The translations under genes and the position numbers were made by a program. From assembly GCA_032871835.1 (NCBI GenBank), contig CM065302.1, positions 5,517,094 through 5,581,093 on the forward strand: a DNA stretch of 64,000 nucleotides, read 5' to 3'. The DNA is from Dipteronia dyeriana. Its lineage: Eukaryota > Streptophyta > Magnoliopsida > Sapindales > Sapindaceae. Position 1 is the stretch's first letter, and the number at the start of each line of letters is the position of its first letter. Shown piece by piece: positions 11,253-20,933 of the stretch. The notes beneath the pieces were generated by a model that searched no databases, was not told the origin of the DNA, and saw only the letters and a program-made list of their open reading frames with translations.

Positions 11253-12600
11253 GAGTTTATTATTTTTATTTAAGATTAACAATTTTATTGTTTTTACTAA
11301 AATATTCACTATTTAGATAAAATTACCCTTTATTATATATATATATATAAATCTCAAATTTTTTTCTTCTTCCCTAAAAAAAAAACAACTTTTTTTCTCC
11401 ATTTTTTTTCTTCTTCCCAGATCTTCAGTATTCTTCTTCTTCTTTTCGGATGTGTTTAATTATATTTGTCCTGGTGTTTTTAATTGATTTATCCTGGTGT
11501 GTTTAATTGAGTTACTTTTGTGTGTTTAATTGGAATGTTGTGGTGTGTTTAATTGAAATGCTATGGTGTGTTTAATTGGGTTATTGTGGTGTGTTTAATT
11601 GATTTACGTTTGGTGTGTTTATTTAGTTTGTCTTTATGTGTTTAATTGATCTATCTGGTGTGTTTAATTGGTGGTCTGGTGGGTTTAATTGATGGTCTTA
11701 TGTGTTTAATTGGTGGTCTTGTGTGTTTAAAGAAATTTAGAAAAATTTCCAGATTTGAATAGATTTGGAAATTTTCCAGATTTTCTCATACAAAAAAAAA
11801 AAAAAATCTTTGAAACAATGGATTTATAGTAAATGTTATTTATTTAGCAAGGAATTTTTGTTTCAATGGAACAAAATCTGATTTTTTTTTAAAACATAAT
11901 CTTGAAAAATAATAAACAAACATAATATGGAAAACTTCCCAAAATAAAAAATCTGGAATTTTTCTTTAACAAAATCAAATCTAGAATAAAATTAACAAAC
12001 ATAATCTGGAAAATTTTAAAAATAAAAAAAACATATAATTTTTCTTTAAATAAAATCAAATCTAGAAAAAAAAAAATTAACAAATATAATCAGGAAAAAA
12101 AAAATCTGTAAATTTTTCAAAATCTAAAAATTTGAAAAATTTTAAAATCTGGAAAAAGTTTTAAACAAAACGAAATCTGAATTTTTTTAAAACAAACAAT
12201 ACTCAAACTTAAACATAAACACAACGACAACCATGAATCACCCTTAAAATCAACAACTCACACTCAAATCCGAATTGGGTCTTCACAATCAAAGGAGAGA
12301 GAAGTGGAATAAAAAAAAAAATGCTTGGATTAAAGAGAAGAGAGGCATGAGCGAGGATATTTGGTTACAAAAAAAAAATTGTGGTGGAGAGAAAATAGAG
12401 GCGTGAGAGAAAGAGAGAGTGATAGAGAAAAAAAGAGAGAAAGAAGGAGGAGAGGGAATGAAAAAAAAAACTGATTTTGAATTCAGACCAAATGAGAGAG
12501 AAGAGATAAAGAAAATAATGAGGGGTATTTGGGTCTTCACAACCAATTATTGGATAAAAACAATAAAAATACTAATGTTGGGTAAAAATAATAAACCTCC
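11253..12600. mobile_element. Inverted-repeat-bounded non-autonomous element
   Basis: A left arm at 11253-11297 (core GTTTATTATTTTTA, then TTTTATTGTTTTTAC) is matched in reverse complement by the right arm at 12553-12600. The same ~93-bp minisatellite unit lies on both sides, so the element seems to have inserted within that array. AT-rich flanks prevent a firm target-site call. The interior holds the 23-bp minisatellite and A/G-rich filler but no transposase. The superfamily is uncertain; a Mutator-like foldback is one possibility. Confidence 0.45.
11452..11732 (+). repeat. Minisatellite, ~23-bp unit TGGTGTGTTTAATTGat..
   Basis: About thirteen head-to-tail copies share the core GTGTGTTTAATTG, followed by 8-11 variable bases (for example ATTTATCCTG, GGAATGTTGTG, GTGGTCT). 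Unit length varies from about 20 to 25 bases. There is no coding sense. The array lies inside the inverted-repeat element. Confidence 0.85.
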
Positions 12601-12778
12601 TTATTTTTTGACTAAAAATGTGTATTTCCTCATATATATACTGTTTTGGATTAATGTATTATGGTATCTATTTATGTATATTTATTTTAACAGATTAAAA
12701 GTTTTGATATTAAATTGTTATTTACAGAAAACCAGAAGCTATAATCATACCAAAACTTGCAATTTTTAATTTGATGCA

Positions 12779-13131
12779 GTTCAAGTTTCTAGAGACAACT
12801 ACAAATTGTGGGTCATTGATGCCGAGATATATATAAAATCTCAAGGCCCGTACTGTATCATTGATGATGAGAATGAGACAAATGAACATGATAAATCGTG
12901 GTTACAATTCGTCATCATCTAAATAAGAATTTCAAAACTCAATATCTTGATGTCACAAAACCTGCAGAGGTGAAAACTAAAGATCGTTATGACCACCAGT
13001 CAGATCTTACATTGCCAAATGCTAGATATAAATGACAGCATTTACGGTTCCAAGACTATAAATCGATCTTTTAATATAATTCTGCTTTGTTTAGAATCAT
13101 CACAAAACCGAAATTGTGTAGTGAAGAGGTT
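12779..13131 (+). pseudogene. Copia-type gag (UBN2) fragment
   Basis: Translated in shifting frames the sequence reads NYKLWVIDAEIYIKSQG, then KDRYDHQSDLTLPNARY-like text, then YNSALFRIITKPKLC near 13070-13125. This order (W..DAE.., RYDHQ...LP.ARY, YNSALFRI) is the signature of a plant copia-type capsid protein. At least two frameshifts separate the blocks. No LTR, PBS or pol sequence is attached, so this is an isolated scrap. Confidence 0.75.
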
Positions 13132-14212
13132 CTCTCTCTAGAAAACTCTCTCATTTTCTCTGACTACAAACCTTGGGATAGCTAAGGCTTTCATTGGCAA
13201 GCTTCCAAACTTCTCTTTGATCTTCAAGAGGTAGTTAACTTGTGTTTATTTCTTCTTGAAAAGATTTAGTTGTACTAACTCGCAAGTTAAAATCATATAT
13301 ATATCATATTTCATTTCAAAATTAAATATTCTATATAAATATTGATTTGATTTATAAAATCTATTAAGAATATTTTTTATTGTTCTTCTGAATTTTATTT
13401 TCCTATTTAAATATTCATCTTAAATATTGATTTAATCCATATTTCTCTAGTTCTTTTTCTCTTTCCTCGTGTTAAGCAACTCTCTCCATTTCTTCTTACC
13501 TATTTTCTATCAGCAAAATCATTCCAATTTGAGGTTTTTCCGGTTGAAGATCCATTTTTAATTTGTGAAAATTGTAGGGATACAAAGTTTATATCATGTA
13601 TCGATTGATTTAGAAGTAAAAAAGTGTTTAATGAAATTAAAGAACAACTAATATTGATAAGAAAAAAAATACAAAGTCTAAAGCTGGTTTGAAAGGAAAA
13701 AAAAATAGAAATATTATAGAGAAAAAAATTATAATGATTTTGTTCTTCTAATATTTTTTTTTATTTTTTAACAATCAACTTTGAAAAGTTTTGATTCATT
13801 CTCTAGCCGTCAATATTATATTTTAAAAGAGAGCCTAAGGTTTAAGAAAATGTAAAGAATTTTTAAAGATATATCTTAATATCAAAATCAAATCATTAAA
13901 AGGAAACATTTTTTTTTATCAAATATTAAAATTGTAAACGAATTAATAATTATTGATGGATATACTTATAAATTATGTAGTCGTATTGGTCATTTTACTA
14001 AAGAGTATTATTGAATTTACAAGAACATACTAAGATTGGATATACATACAGTTTTTAAGGGGTGTAAATATCTCAACTATATTTAAAATGGTAACAATAA
14101 ATAAAAAAATAATTATTTAAAAACTCAAATTATAATAGTAAATAATAACAACAGATTTATATATGAAATAAATGTTGGGACAAAAATGTCTTTATATTAA
14201 ATTATCAAATAT
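13132..14212. other. AT-rich spacer, no gene seen
   Basis: A CT-rich stretch follows the gag scrap (13128-13165). Otherwise there are only A/T homopolymers and chance frames. Confidence 0.45.
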
Positions 14213-14889
14213 AATTTTATATTTTAAAAGATTCATTAAATCTCCCGTCAAATTACAATATTTCAAAATTACACCTTAAACCCCTCACTTACTTTTCAAA
14301 ACGATTTCTACTAAATATTTTTTTCATACCAAAATTATCAAAAATCTGATTTTAACATGATGATATAAGGAAAAAAAAATATATAAAGAAAGGGAAAACA
14401 AATTGATGTTGGGAGGGAAAAGCATAGTATCGGTTTGGCAAACGAAAAAGGAAAGTATAAAAAAAAAGCGAGGAGTGAGAAGTCGGAGAACTGAGAAGCA
14501 GAGTATCGGTTTGGCAAAAAGAAAAATTAAAGAATAAAGAAAGAAGAAAAGAAGAGGAAACGAATCAGGTGTGGCCGAGATGAACAGAGGAGAGATGGAA
14601 GATATATATATATTTATATGAAATGAAGAAGAAAACATAGAGAATCGAGAAGAGAGGATAGAGAAATAGAATAAGAGAGAAAGAAAGAAAATGGAGGAAT
14701 AGTACTGCAGTGGCGTTTACAGATAAGCGACTTTCATTCAATTGATTTAAGATTAATTGAAGATATCACAACAGTACCGCAGTGAAAATGCTATTCCAGC
14801 TCAGATTGGTATGATTCGCTTATAATTATGCAATATATTTTTTAGTCTTTTTTTTTTCTTATTCTATTCGGTTATCATGTTTTATAGTT
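14213..14889 (+). repeat. Direct duplication, copy 1 (ankyrin-gene promoter and exon 1)
   Basis: This segment recurs at 15377-16109 with the same order of landmarks: TTTTAAAAGATTCATTAAATC, TATCGGTTTGGCAAACG, a second TATCGGTTTGGCAAAAAG, an AT dinucleotide tract, TAGTACTGCAGTGG, the exon 1 sequence and TCTATTCGGTTATCATG. In copy 1 the exon 1 start codon reads ATA instead of ATG (near 14763) and six bases of the exon are missing. The glutamine codon that became a stop in copy 2 is still intact here. Confidence 0.85.
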
Positions 14890-15376
14890 TCGGTAAGGTT
14901 TCGATTAACACAAATCTAACAACATGTATAAATACATAATTAATCTGAATAACCTAAATATATTTCTATATCATAATTAACCAAACCTTAATATACATAA
15001 TATAACTCATATCGATTCAAGAGAAAATAAGTAAATCTAGAAAATGGAAACGTACCTGAATCTATTGCCGAATGTTTGCAGATGGGTTGTGATCTTTTAA
15101 ATTAACACGACATTTCTTGAACCCTACAGTTCTATTTTACTCTGTTGATGGAGATATGGAGAAAACAAAAGTATCGTGTAATTTGGGGACCATAACCCTA
15201 AATATATATAATAATCAAATTATTATATGTTGGTTATTTCTAATTCGGCCCCTCATCAAATTAGAAATAACACTCTGGTATCTACACATTAATTCCATGA
15301 CAATTATACCCTTAAACCTTAATACTTTAAATCTTAATTAGATCACTTTAATTTAGACTTAACTAAAAGATATCAC
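14890..15376 (-). mobile_element. LTR fragment related to the copia element at 18.4-24.2 kb
   Basis: In reverse complement this segment follows the LTR at 18399-18939 almost end to end. The plus-strand text GGTTTCGATTAACAC matches the LTR 3' end. Later come TAAATCTAGAAAATGG, GGGGACCATAACCCTAAATA and AATTCGGCCCCTCATCAAATT. About 60 bases of the LTR 5' end are missing at the right edge. It is clearly more diverged than the two LTRs of the 18.4-kb element are from each other. It sits between the two copies of the ankyrin-gene 5' region. Confidence 0.8.
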
Positions 15377-15766
15377 AATACATTTTATATTTTAAAAGAT
15401 TCATTAAATCTAACGGCAAATTACAATATTTCAAAATTACACCTTAAACCCCTCACCTACTTTTCAAAACAATTTCTACTAAACATCTTTTTCATACTAA
15501 AATGATCAAAATTCTGATTTTAACTTGATGATATAAGGGAAAAATATATATAAAGAAAGTGAAAAAAAATTGATGTTGGGAGGGAAAAGCATTGTATCGG
15601 TTTGGCAAACGAAAAAGGAAAGAATAAAAAAAAAGCGAGGAGGGAGAAGTCGGAGAACTGAGAAACAGAGTATCGGTTTGGCAAAAAGAAAAATTAAAGA
15701 ATAAAGAAAGAAGAAAAGAAGAGGAAACGAATCAGGTCAGGCCGAGATGAACAGAGGAGAGATGGA

Positions 15767-15808
<42 letters not shown>

Positions 15809-16109
15809 TGAAGAAGAAAACATAGAGAATCGAGAAGAGAAGGTAGAGAAATAAAATAGAAGAGAGAAAGAAAGAAAATGAAGGAATAGTACTGCAGTGG
15901 GGTATACAGATAAGCGATTTTCATTTCGATTGATTAAGTTTGGAATACTGATAACTTGTTAGATTAATCGAAGATGTCACAACAGTACCACAGTGACATT
16001 GAAAATGCTATTCCAGCTTAGACTGGTATGATTTGCTTATAATTATGCAATAATTTTTTTTTTGTCTTTTTTTTTCTTATTCTATTCGGTTATCATGTTT
16101 ATAGTTTCA
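15377..16109 (+). repeat. Direct duplication, copy 2 (ankyrin-gene promoter and exon 1)
   Basis: Partner of 14213-14889, offset by about 1.16 kb. It has a longer AT dinucleotide tract (about 15769-15804). Its exon 1 keeps the ATG (15974) but has TAG where copy 1 has CAG. This copy is joined to exon 2 of the ankyrin pseudogene. Confidence 0.85.
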
Positions 16110-16805
16110 TCTGTAATCATATTATAAATCAACTATATTACGTTTTAGAATAGTTTTCATTTAAGCGTTTTTACGTGATGAAAATTAATTAAGCAGTTTG
16201 ACTTGTTATAATTCTAACCTTGCATATATGCATATGCATTCAAAAGGAAATTATATATTTTTTAATTTCCATGATAATTAATTAACTGTACATATAAGCA
16301 TGTGCTTATTTTGAATTGATTTATAGATGAGAAGGTTAAGAAAAGACACGGTACGATATATGCAGCTGCAGTCAAAGGAGATTGGGGCAAAGTTGAAGAG
16401 ATTTATAAGAATTTCCCGGACGATGTTCGAGCTAAACTTGAATCATCTTATTTAGGAGACACGGCTCTCCATGTCGTAGCAGCAGTAGGGCGCAATGAGT
16501 TTGTGAAACAACTGGTGAGCAAATATCTGAAAGATGAAGATTTAGAAATGAAAAATGAAAAGGGAAATACAGCTTTTTGTCTTGCTGCAATGACGGGAAA
16601 TATGGAACTTGTCCGGTTTATATATGTTTCAAAAGAAAATGGAATTACCATTGATCCGTAATGGAGATAGAAAGTTACCGGTTCAAATGGCTGCTTTGTT
16701 AGGCCATAAGGAGATGGTAAAGTTCCTTTAAGATACCACCAAGTATAAGCTAAGTAAAGTGGATCTCACTACATTGCTCGTCATACTCAGACAACGATTT
16801 ATACG
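15974..16805 (+). pseudogene. Ankyrin-repeat protein pseudogene (ITN1/ACD6-like)
   Basis: Plant proteins of this type have N-terminal ankyrin repeats and a C-terminal membrane (PGG) domain, and act in stress and defence signalling. Exon 1 (15974-16025) encodes MSQQYHSDIENAIPA, then an in-frame TAG, then T, and ends at a GT donor. Exon 2 begins after AG at 16326 and continues in phase as DEKVKKRHGTIYAAAVKGDW. Ankyrin helices follow: GDTALHVVAAVGRNEFVKQL, KGNTAFCLAAMTGNMELVRF and, after a frameshift near 16650, KLPVQMAALLGHKEMVKFL, then another stop (TAA, 16730). The text ends at a GTAAG donor (16806) with no later exons. The membrane domain is missing, and a gypsy LTR lies just downstream, suggesting the rest was displaced. 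Confidence 0.88.
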
Positions 16806-16929
16806 GTAAGCATTGTCAATCTCTTATATGATCATCAGTTCCAATATATATGCTTTGATACTCATACAAAGATGTTGGATTCAAATCATGCTAATTCTAA
16901 TTAAGGTGGGAGGTTAGGAGGTTAGGAGG

Positions 16930-17177
16930 TTAGGAGGTTGTACTTCTTCTGCAGCCAGTAGATCAACTCATTCCTTTGCTGCGTCTACCACCAATTGTTG
17001 CAATACCTCTTGAAAGCGTTGTGTCAGGTCTCCGCTGGTCGGAGGAACTTATTGGATCCCCACCAGGAATGTAGGTTGGTTCTCTATTGTTGCAGCGAGA
17101 TCTCGCGAGCTACTGCCAACATGGAAGTTTTCTGGAGATTTTTGGACATCCCCAGAACTGCTTCTGCTTCCTGTCAT
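16930..17177 (-). pseudogene. Gypsy-type gag N-terminus fragment
   Basis: On the minus strand an ATG at 17177 lies shortly after the PBS and opens a frame beginning MTGSRSSSGDVQKSPENF, followed by an in-frame stop and a resumed reading (VPPTSGDLTQRFQEVLQQL). Its position just downstream of LTR and PBS makes it the start of gag. A small repeat of AGGTTAGG on the plus strand (16911-16940) marks where the element text is lost. No capsid core, protease or polymerase is present. Confidence 0.5.
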
Positions 17178-17210
17178 TACCGTTAATTAAATCGAAGGTT
17201 CAAAACCAGC

Positions 17211-17230
17211 CCCCTCCTTCTAGCGCCAAT
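17211..17230 (-). promoter_or_regulatory. Retrotransposon primer binding site
   Basis: On the minus strand the LTR end CAACA is followed by TTGGCGCTAGAAGGAGGGGG. TGGCGC... directly after an LTR is the usual tRNA primer-binding sequence of plant Ty3/gypsy elements. It fixes the orientation and the 3' edge of the LTR. Confidence 0.7.
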
Positions 17231-18087
17231 TGTTGACATAGATTTCTGGTAGCCAACAAGATTTGGATTCTAGCTGTGATTCCAAATAGAAGGAGAAAGT
17301 AATCGGACATAAGTTTTTACGTGGTAAAACTCTGATGACCGGAGAAACGTCCACGGGTAGTTGAATGATCAACCAAGCCAAAATCTACTATAAATAAAAT
17401 AGTTACAATTTTCGATCTCTCTTTCTTCTCTCTGTATTTTTCTATGATTGCTGTGTATATTGTGTGACGAGATTATATATGGGTCTATTTATATGTCCAT
17501 AGAACCCTAATCTTCTTTGTACAAGTAATAAAAAATCTTTGTATTTAATTATGATTGTTTATTTGTTCGAAGTAGTTTGTCTTCTTTCCTGTTTCGAAGA
17601 TTTATTTTGAGATCGAATGGGACTCTAGTAATGTAGTCCAATTAGGACTTATTTCCTTATAAGAGCGTAGTCTTTTTGAAGAAATAAAATTGTTGCATGA
17701 TTAGGAACCCTTTCTGCTTGATATTCTGTTCTTGTTGGAATTCTCCTTTGATATTGATATCTTCGTATATTTTAATGACTTGATCCGTGTGAGCTACGCG
17801 CTGAGCTTTTTATTCAGTTTTCTTCTTGTCTCGAGTAGAACACGATATCAGCTGGTCTCGAGTGACGTCATTTGATCCCGAGTAGAAAATGTCACAAACT
17901 AGCCCCGAGTACCTTTATCTGACCCCGAGTAGTATATGACGTCAATTGACCTCGAGCAGAGGTCTTGTTCAATACTTGTTTATTCGGGCTTATCTTCTTT
18001 GATGATGCCTTGCAGGATGCCTATTCGGACGTCATTTGACAATTTTATCTTTTTTGTCGATGACGTGTACGTCTGATAAAATTCACA
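17231..18087 (-). mobile_element. Gypsy-type 5' LTR, truncated element
   Basis: On the plus strand the segment starts TGTTGACATAG and plausibly ends TTCACA, giving TG...CA termini and a length of about 857 bp. Read on the minus strand, U3 contains three TGACGTCA-type palindromes (17863-17870, 17937-17944, 18028-18034) set among CTCGGGGTC-like repeats. A TATA box ATATAAATAG follows at 17494-17485, then R/U5. The PBS and gag start follow at lower coordinates. The partner LTR and most of the internal region are missing, so no TSD could be checked. Confidence 0.65.
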
Positions 18088-18398
18088 TACGATATATATA
18101 TATATATATATTATAAAATTAATATATATATATATATTAATATTGGTAAATTAAAGTTACGGGAATTCAAGTCATACATATGGGTTCGAGTATTTTTTCC
18201 TTCTAAAATCCCTAAATTATTATAATATTTTAAAATAAAAATAATAAGTCATGCAGGTGATATTTGAAAAAAAAATGAAAAAAAAAAAGTTTATGCATAT
18301 AATAAAGCATTTTTGCCACCCTAATTTCCAACCACAAGTTTTTTATGTTACTCTCGTGAATCCAATTAATTTTGGGAATTCTTTTGTGAAGAAGGACC

Positions 18399-18939
18399 TG
18401 TTGGAAAATTCCATCATATGGGGCCACACATGTGAACATTAAATGTGTTATGCTATCTTTTGGTTAAGCCTAAATTAAAGTGATCTAATTAAGATTTAAA
18501 GTATTAAGGCTTAAGGGTATAATTGTTATGGAATTAATGTGTAGATACCAGAGTGCTATTTCTAATTTGTTGAGGGGCCGAATTAGAAATAGCCAACATA
18601 TAATAATTTGATTATTATATATATTTAGGGTTATGGTCCCCAAAATACACGATACCTTTTGTTTGTTTCTCTGTATCCCATCAACAGAGCATCAAGAACA
18701 CAGTAGAGTTCATAGAGGATCGTGATAATTTGGAAGATCACAACCTGTTCACAAATCTCCAGCAATGGATTCAGGGTACGCTTCCGCTTTCTAGATTTAA
18801 TTATTTTATCTTGAATTGATACGGGTTATGTTATAATTATTTAGGGTTTGATTAAATATGCATAGGAACATGTTTAGGTTAAACATCCAGATTAATTTTG
18901 TGCCTAAGCATGTTAATTGTGTTAATCGAAATCCTAACA
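18399..18939 (+). repeat. 5' LTR of the copia element
   Basis: 541 bp, starting TGTTGG and ending CCTAACA. A TATATATATTTAG box near 18615 is a plausible promoter. The sequence recurs in the 3' LTR with few differences and, in reverse and more diverged, at 14890-15376. Confidence 0.92.
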
Positions 18940-18941
18940 AG

Positions 18942-18954
18942 TGGTATCAGAGCC
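18942..18954 (+). promoter_or_regulatory. Primer binding site (initiator tRNA-Met type)
   Basis: TGGTATCAGAGCC lies two bases after the 5' LTR. It is the standard plant copia primer-binding sequence, complementary to the 3' end of initiator methionine tRNA. Confidence 0.9.
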
Positions 18955-20200
18955 TCCCATAATCGATTCTTGAGAATTGATATTTGGATTTTATTTGTAA
19001 GATATTTCTGATTTATTATTTGGATTTTGGTTCAAAAAAAAAAACCAGTTTTTGTTTTCGTCTGCTGGGTTTTCACACCCAACCTGACCTACGCCCAGCC
19101 ACCCATACCCATCGATTTCCTTCTCGGGTCAAGATCCATCGCTGGCCACACCATGTCCAACATCTCCTCTTCTCGGTCAACGAGTGGTTTCCGGTGAAAA
19201 CCCACTCGTTTTGCGACGGCGATGGCGATCGTCGGGATACCGCCACGATCTGGTTCAGATCGAACCAAGATCGGCCGGCGTTCGTTTCGTAGATCGGTGC
19301 TTCGTTTGATCGCCGATCGATTGGTGCGCTGCTTTCTGGCCGTCGTTCGTCGCTTTCTGGTGGCTAAGGCGGCGGCGGCAAGAAGAGCTTAGGGTTTTCA
19401 GTCAATTTTTGCTCAGGCCCTCCTTTTGAAAATTTGAAATTCTTAAGAGACTGTTTTGCAATTTATTTGGGCCATTATGTGATTTTGATAAAGTTTTGGG
19501 ACAAGTTTATAATTTCCAAAACTTAGAGGGCCTGTATGCAATTACGAAAGAGTTTTGGGGCAGATTTGTAATTATTGATAATATATGGCTCAAATAGTGA
19601 TTTGCAAAAGTTTTGGGCCAAATTTTAATTATAAAAAGTTGAGGGAACTTTCTGTAATTTTGCAAAATAAGGGATACTTTTGTAATTTTGATAAAATAAA
19701 ATAAATTTTTATTTATTTTTATTTTATTATTAGGATCAACTTAAAATCAAATATTTGGTGGTATACATTTTATGGTTAAATAAAGTAGTCTATCATTTTA
19801 AATGGAATAATTGAAACAAGATGTCTCAAAAGTGACCTCTCTTGTGTAGATTGTTCATGAGGGATGTTGGATATTCGTGTGTGTAAATTCATGCGGGTAT
19901 TAGCCGGCCCAAAGGAAGGTTGATACTTGGCCGAATTGTACACACATCTGTGGTGGTAAACATGTGATGATTATAAGGTTTTACATGTAAATAATAAGTC
20001 GATCCAAAGATAGATTTATTATTTAACATAAATTATTGTCAATGTTTGATCACTACAACAAGAATACCACTTACAATTAATATTATTGTCTAAAGACTTG
20101 ATATTAATGTTGTTCTAGGTATCTTGAGATGAGACTTACCATTATTTGAATTTATTGATCATTGTATTTAGTTATTAATGTGAGCATGTTTGTAGGTTTG
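18955..20200 (+). other. Copia leader region, partly GC-rich
   Basis: The untranslated leader between PBS and gag. Bases about 19065-19400 are unusually GC- and CpG-rich for this window (GGCGATGGCGATCG, GGCGGCGGCGGC), while 19420-19740 is an AT-rich stretch with loosely repeated AGTTTTGGG and TGTAATTTTG words. The 102-codon frame at 18984-19292 shows no family match and is not called as a gene. Confidence 0.5.
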
Positions 20201-20217
20201 TTTTGATCTCTTTCAAG

Positions 20218-20930
20218 CTAATGTTTTACTATATCTGCTAATACCAACTCTATACCCATGCTTAATGGGACCAACTTTAAGGATTGAAAGGAGAACATTG
20301 AAATCGTTCTCGGCTGCATGGATCTAGACCTTGCACTTCGGGTTGAGCAACCCGCTTCTCTTACGGATGCAAGTTCTCCTAATGACAGGAAGAACTTTGA
20401 GAAGTGGGATCGCTCAAATCGCATGAGTCTTATGATCATCAAGCGCGGCATTCCGGAGGCATTTAGGGGTGGGGTATCTGAAAAGATAACCAAAGCCAAT
20501 GAGTTCCTAACCTAAATTAAAAAGCGTTTTGTTAAAAACGATAAGGTAGAAACAAGCACGCATTTGCAAAGCTTGATTTCTATAAAGTACAAAGGCAAAG
20601 GGAACATTAGGGAGTACGTTATGGAAATGTCTCATATTGCTTATAATCTTAAGGCACTGAAGCTCGAGCTGTCAGACGACTTGCTCGAGCTGTCTGACGA
20701 CTTGTTCGTGCATTTGGTATTAATATCACTTCCTGCACAAAACATTCAGTTTAAGGTCAGTTACAACTGTCAAAATAAGAAATGGACTCTTAATTAGCTC
20801 ATTTCTTACTGTGTGAAAGAGGAAGAGAGACTGAAGCGAGACAGGACCGAAAGTGCTCATTTGGCTAGCACCTCTAAGGATAAGGGCAAATTGGACAGGC
20901 AGAAAGCCGAGTCTAAAGCATTTTCACATT
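20218..20930 (+). pseudogene. Copia gag, broken
   Basis: Capsid-type protein of the element. Text such as MLNGTNFKDW (the W codon now TGA), NIEIVLGCMDLDLALRVEQP, KWDRSNRMSLMIIKRGIPEA and YVMEMSHIAYNLKALKLEL is characteristic of plant copia gag (DUF4219/UBN2 type). A stop separates it into frames at 20318-20515 and 20564-20797, and another follows at NKKWTLN. A short internal repeat (LELSDDLLELSDDLF, near 20665-20705) is a local 27-base duplication. The zinc knuckle has been removed by the deletion ending at about 20933. Confidence 0.88.
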
Positions 20931-20933
20931 TGA

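Noticed and set aside
14324..15924. Hydrophobic minus-strand frames (104 and 76 codons)
   Set aside because: Both lie in the duplicated promoter region, antisense to A/G-rich DNA, which naturally encodes Phe/Leu/Ser-rich text.
16995..17186. 63-codon plus-strand frame
   Set aside because: Antisense to the gag start of the gypsy fragment, whose LTR and PBS set the orientation as minus.
18088..18398. Possible second gypsy LTR beyond the AT dinucleotide tract
   Set aside because: No TG...CA pair or similarity to 17231-18087 was found there.
18984..19292. 102-codon frame in the copia leader
   Set aside because: Lies between PBS and gag, has no family match and no conserved start context.
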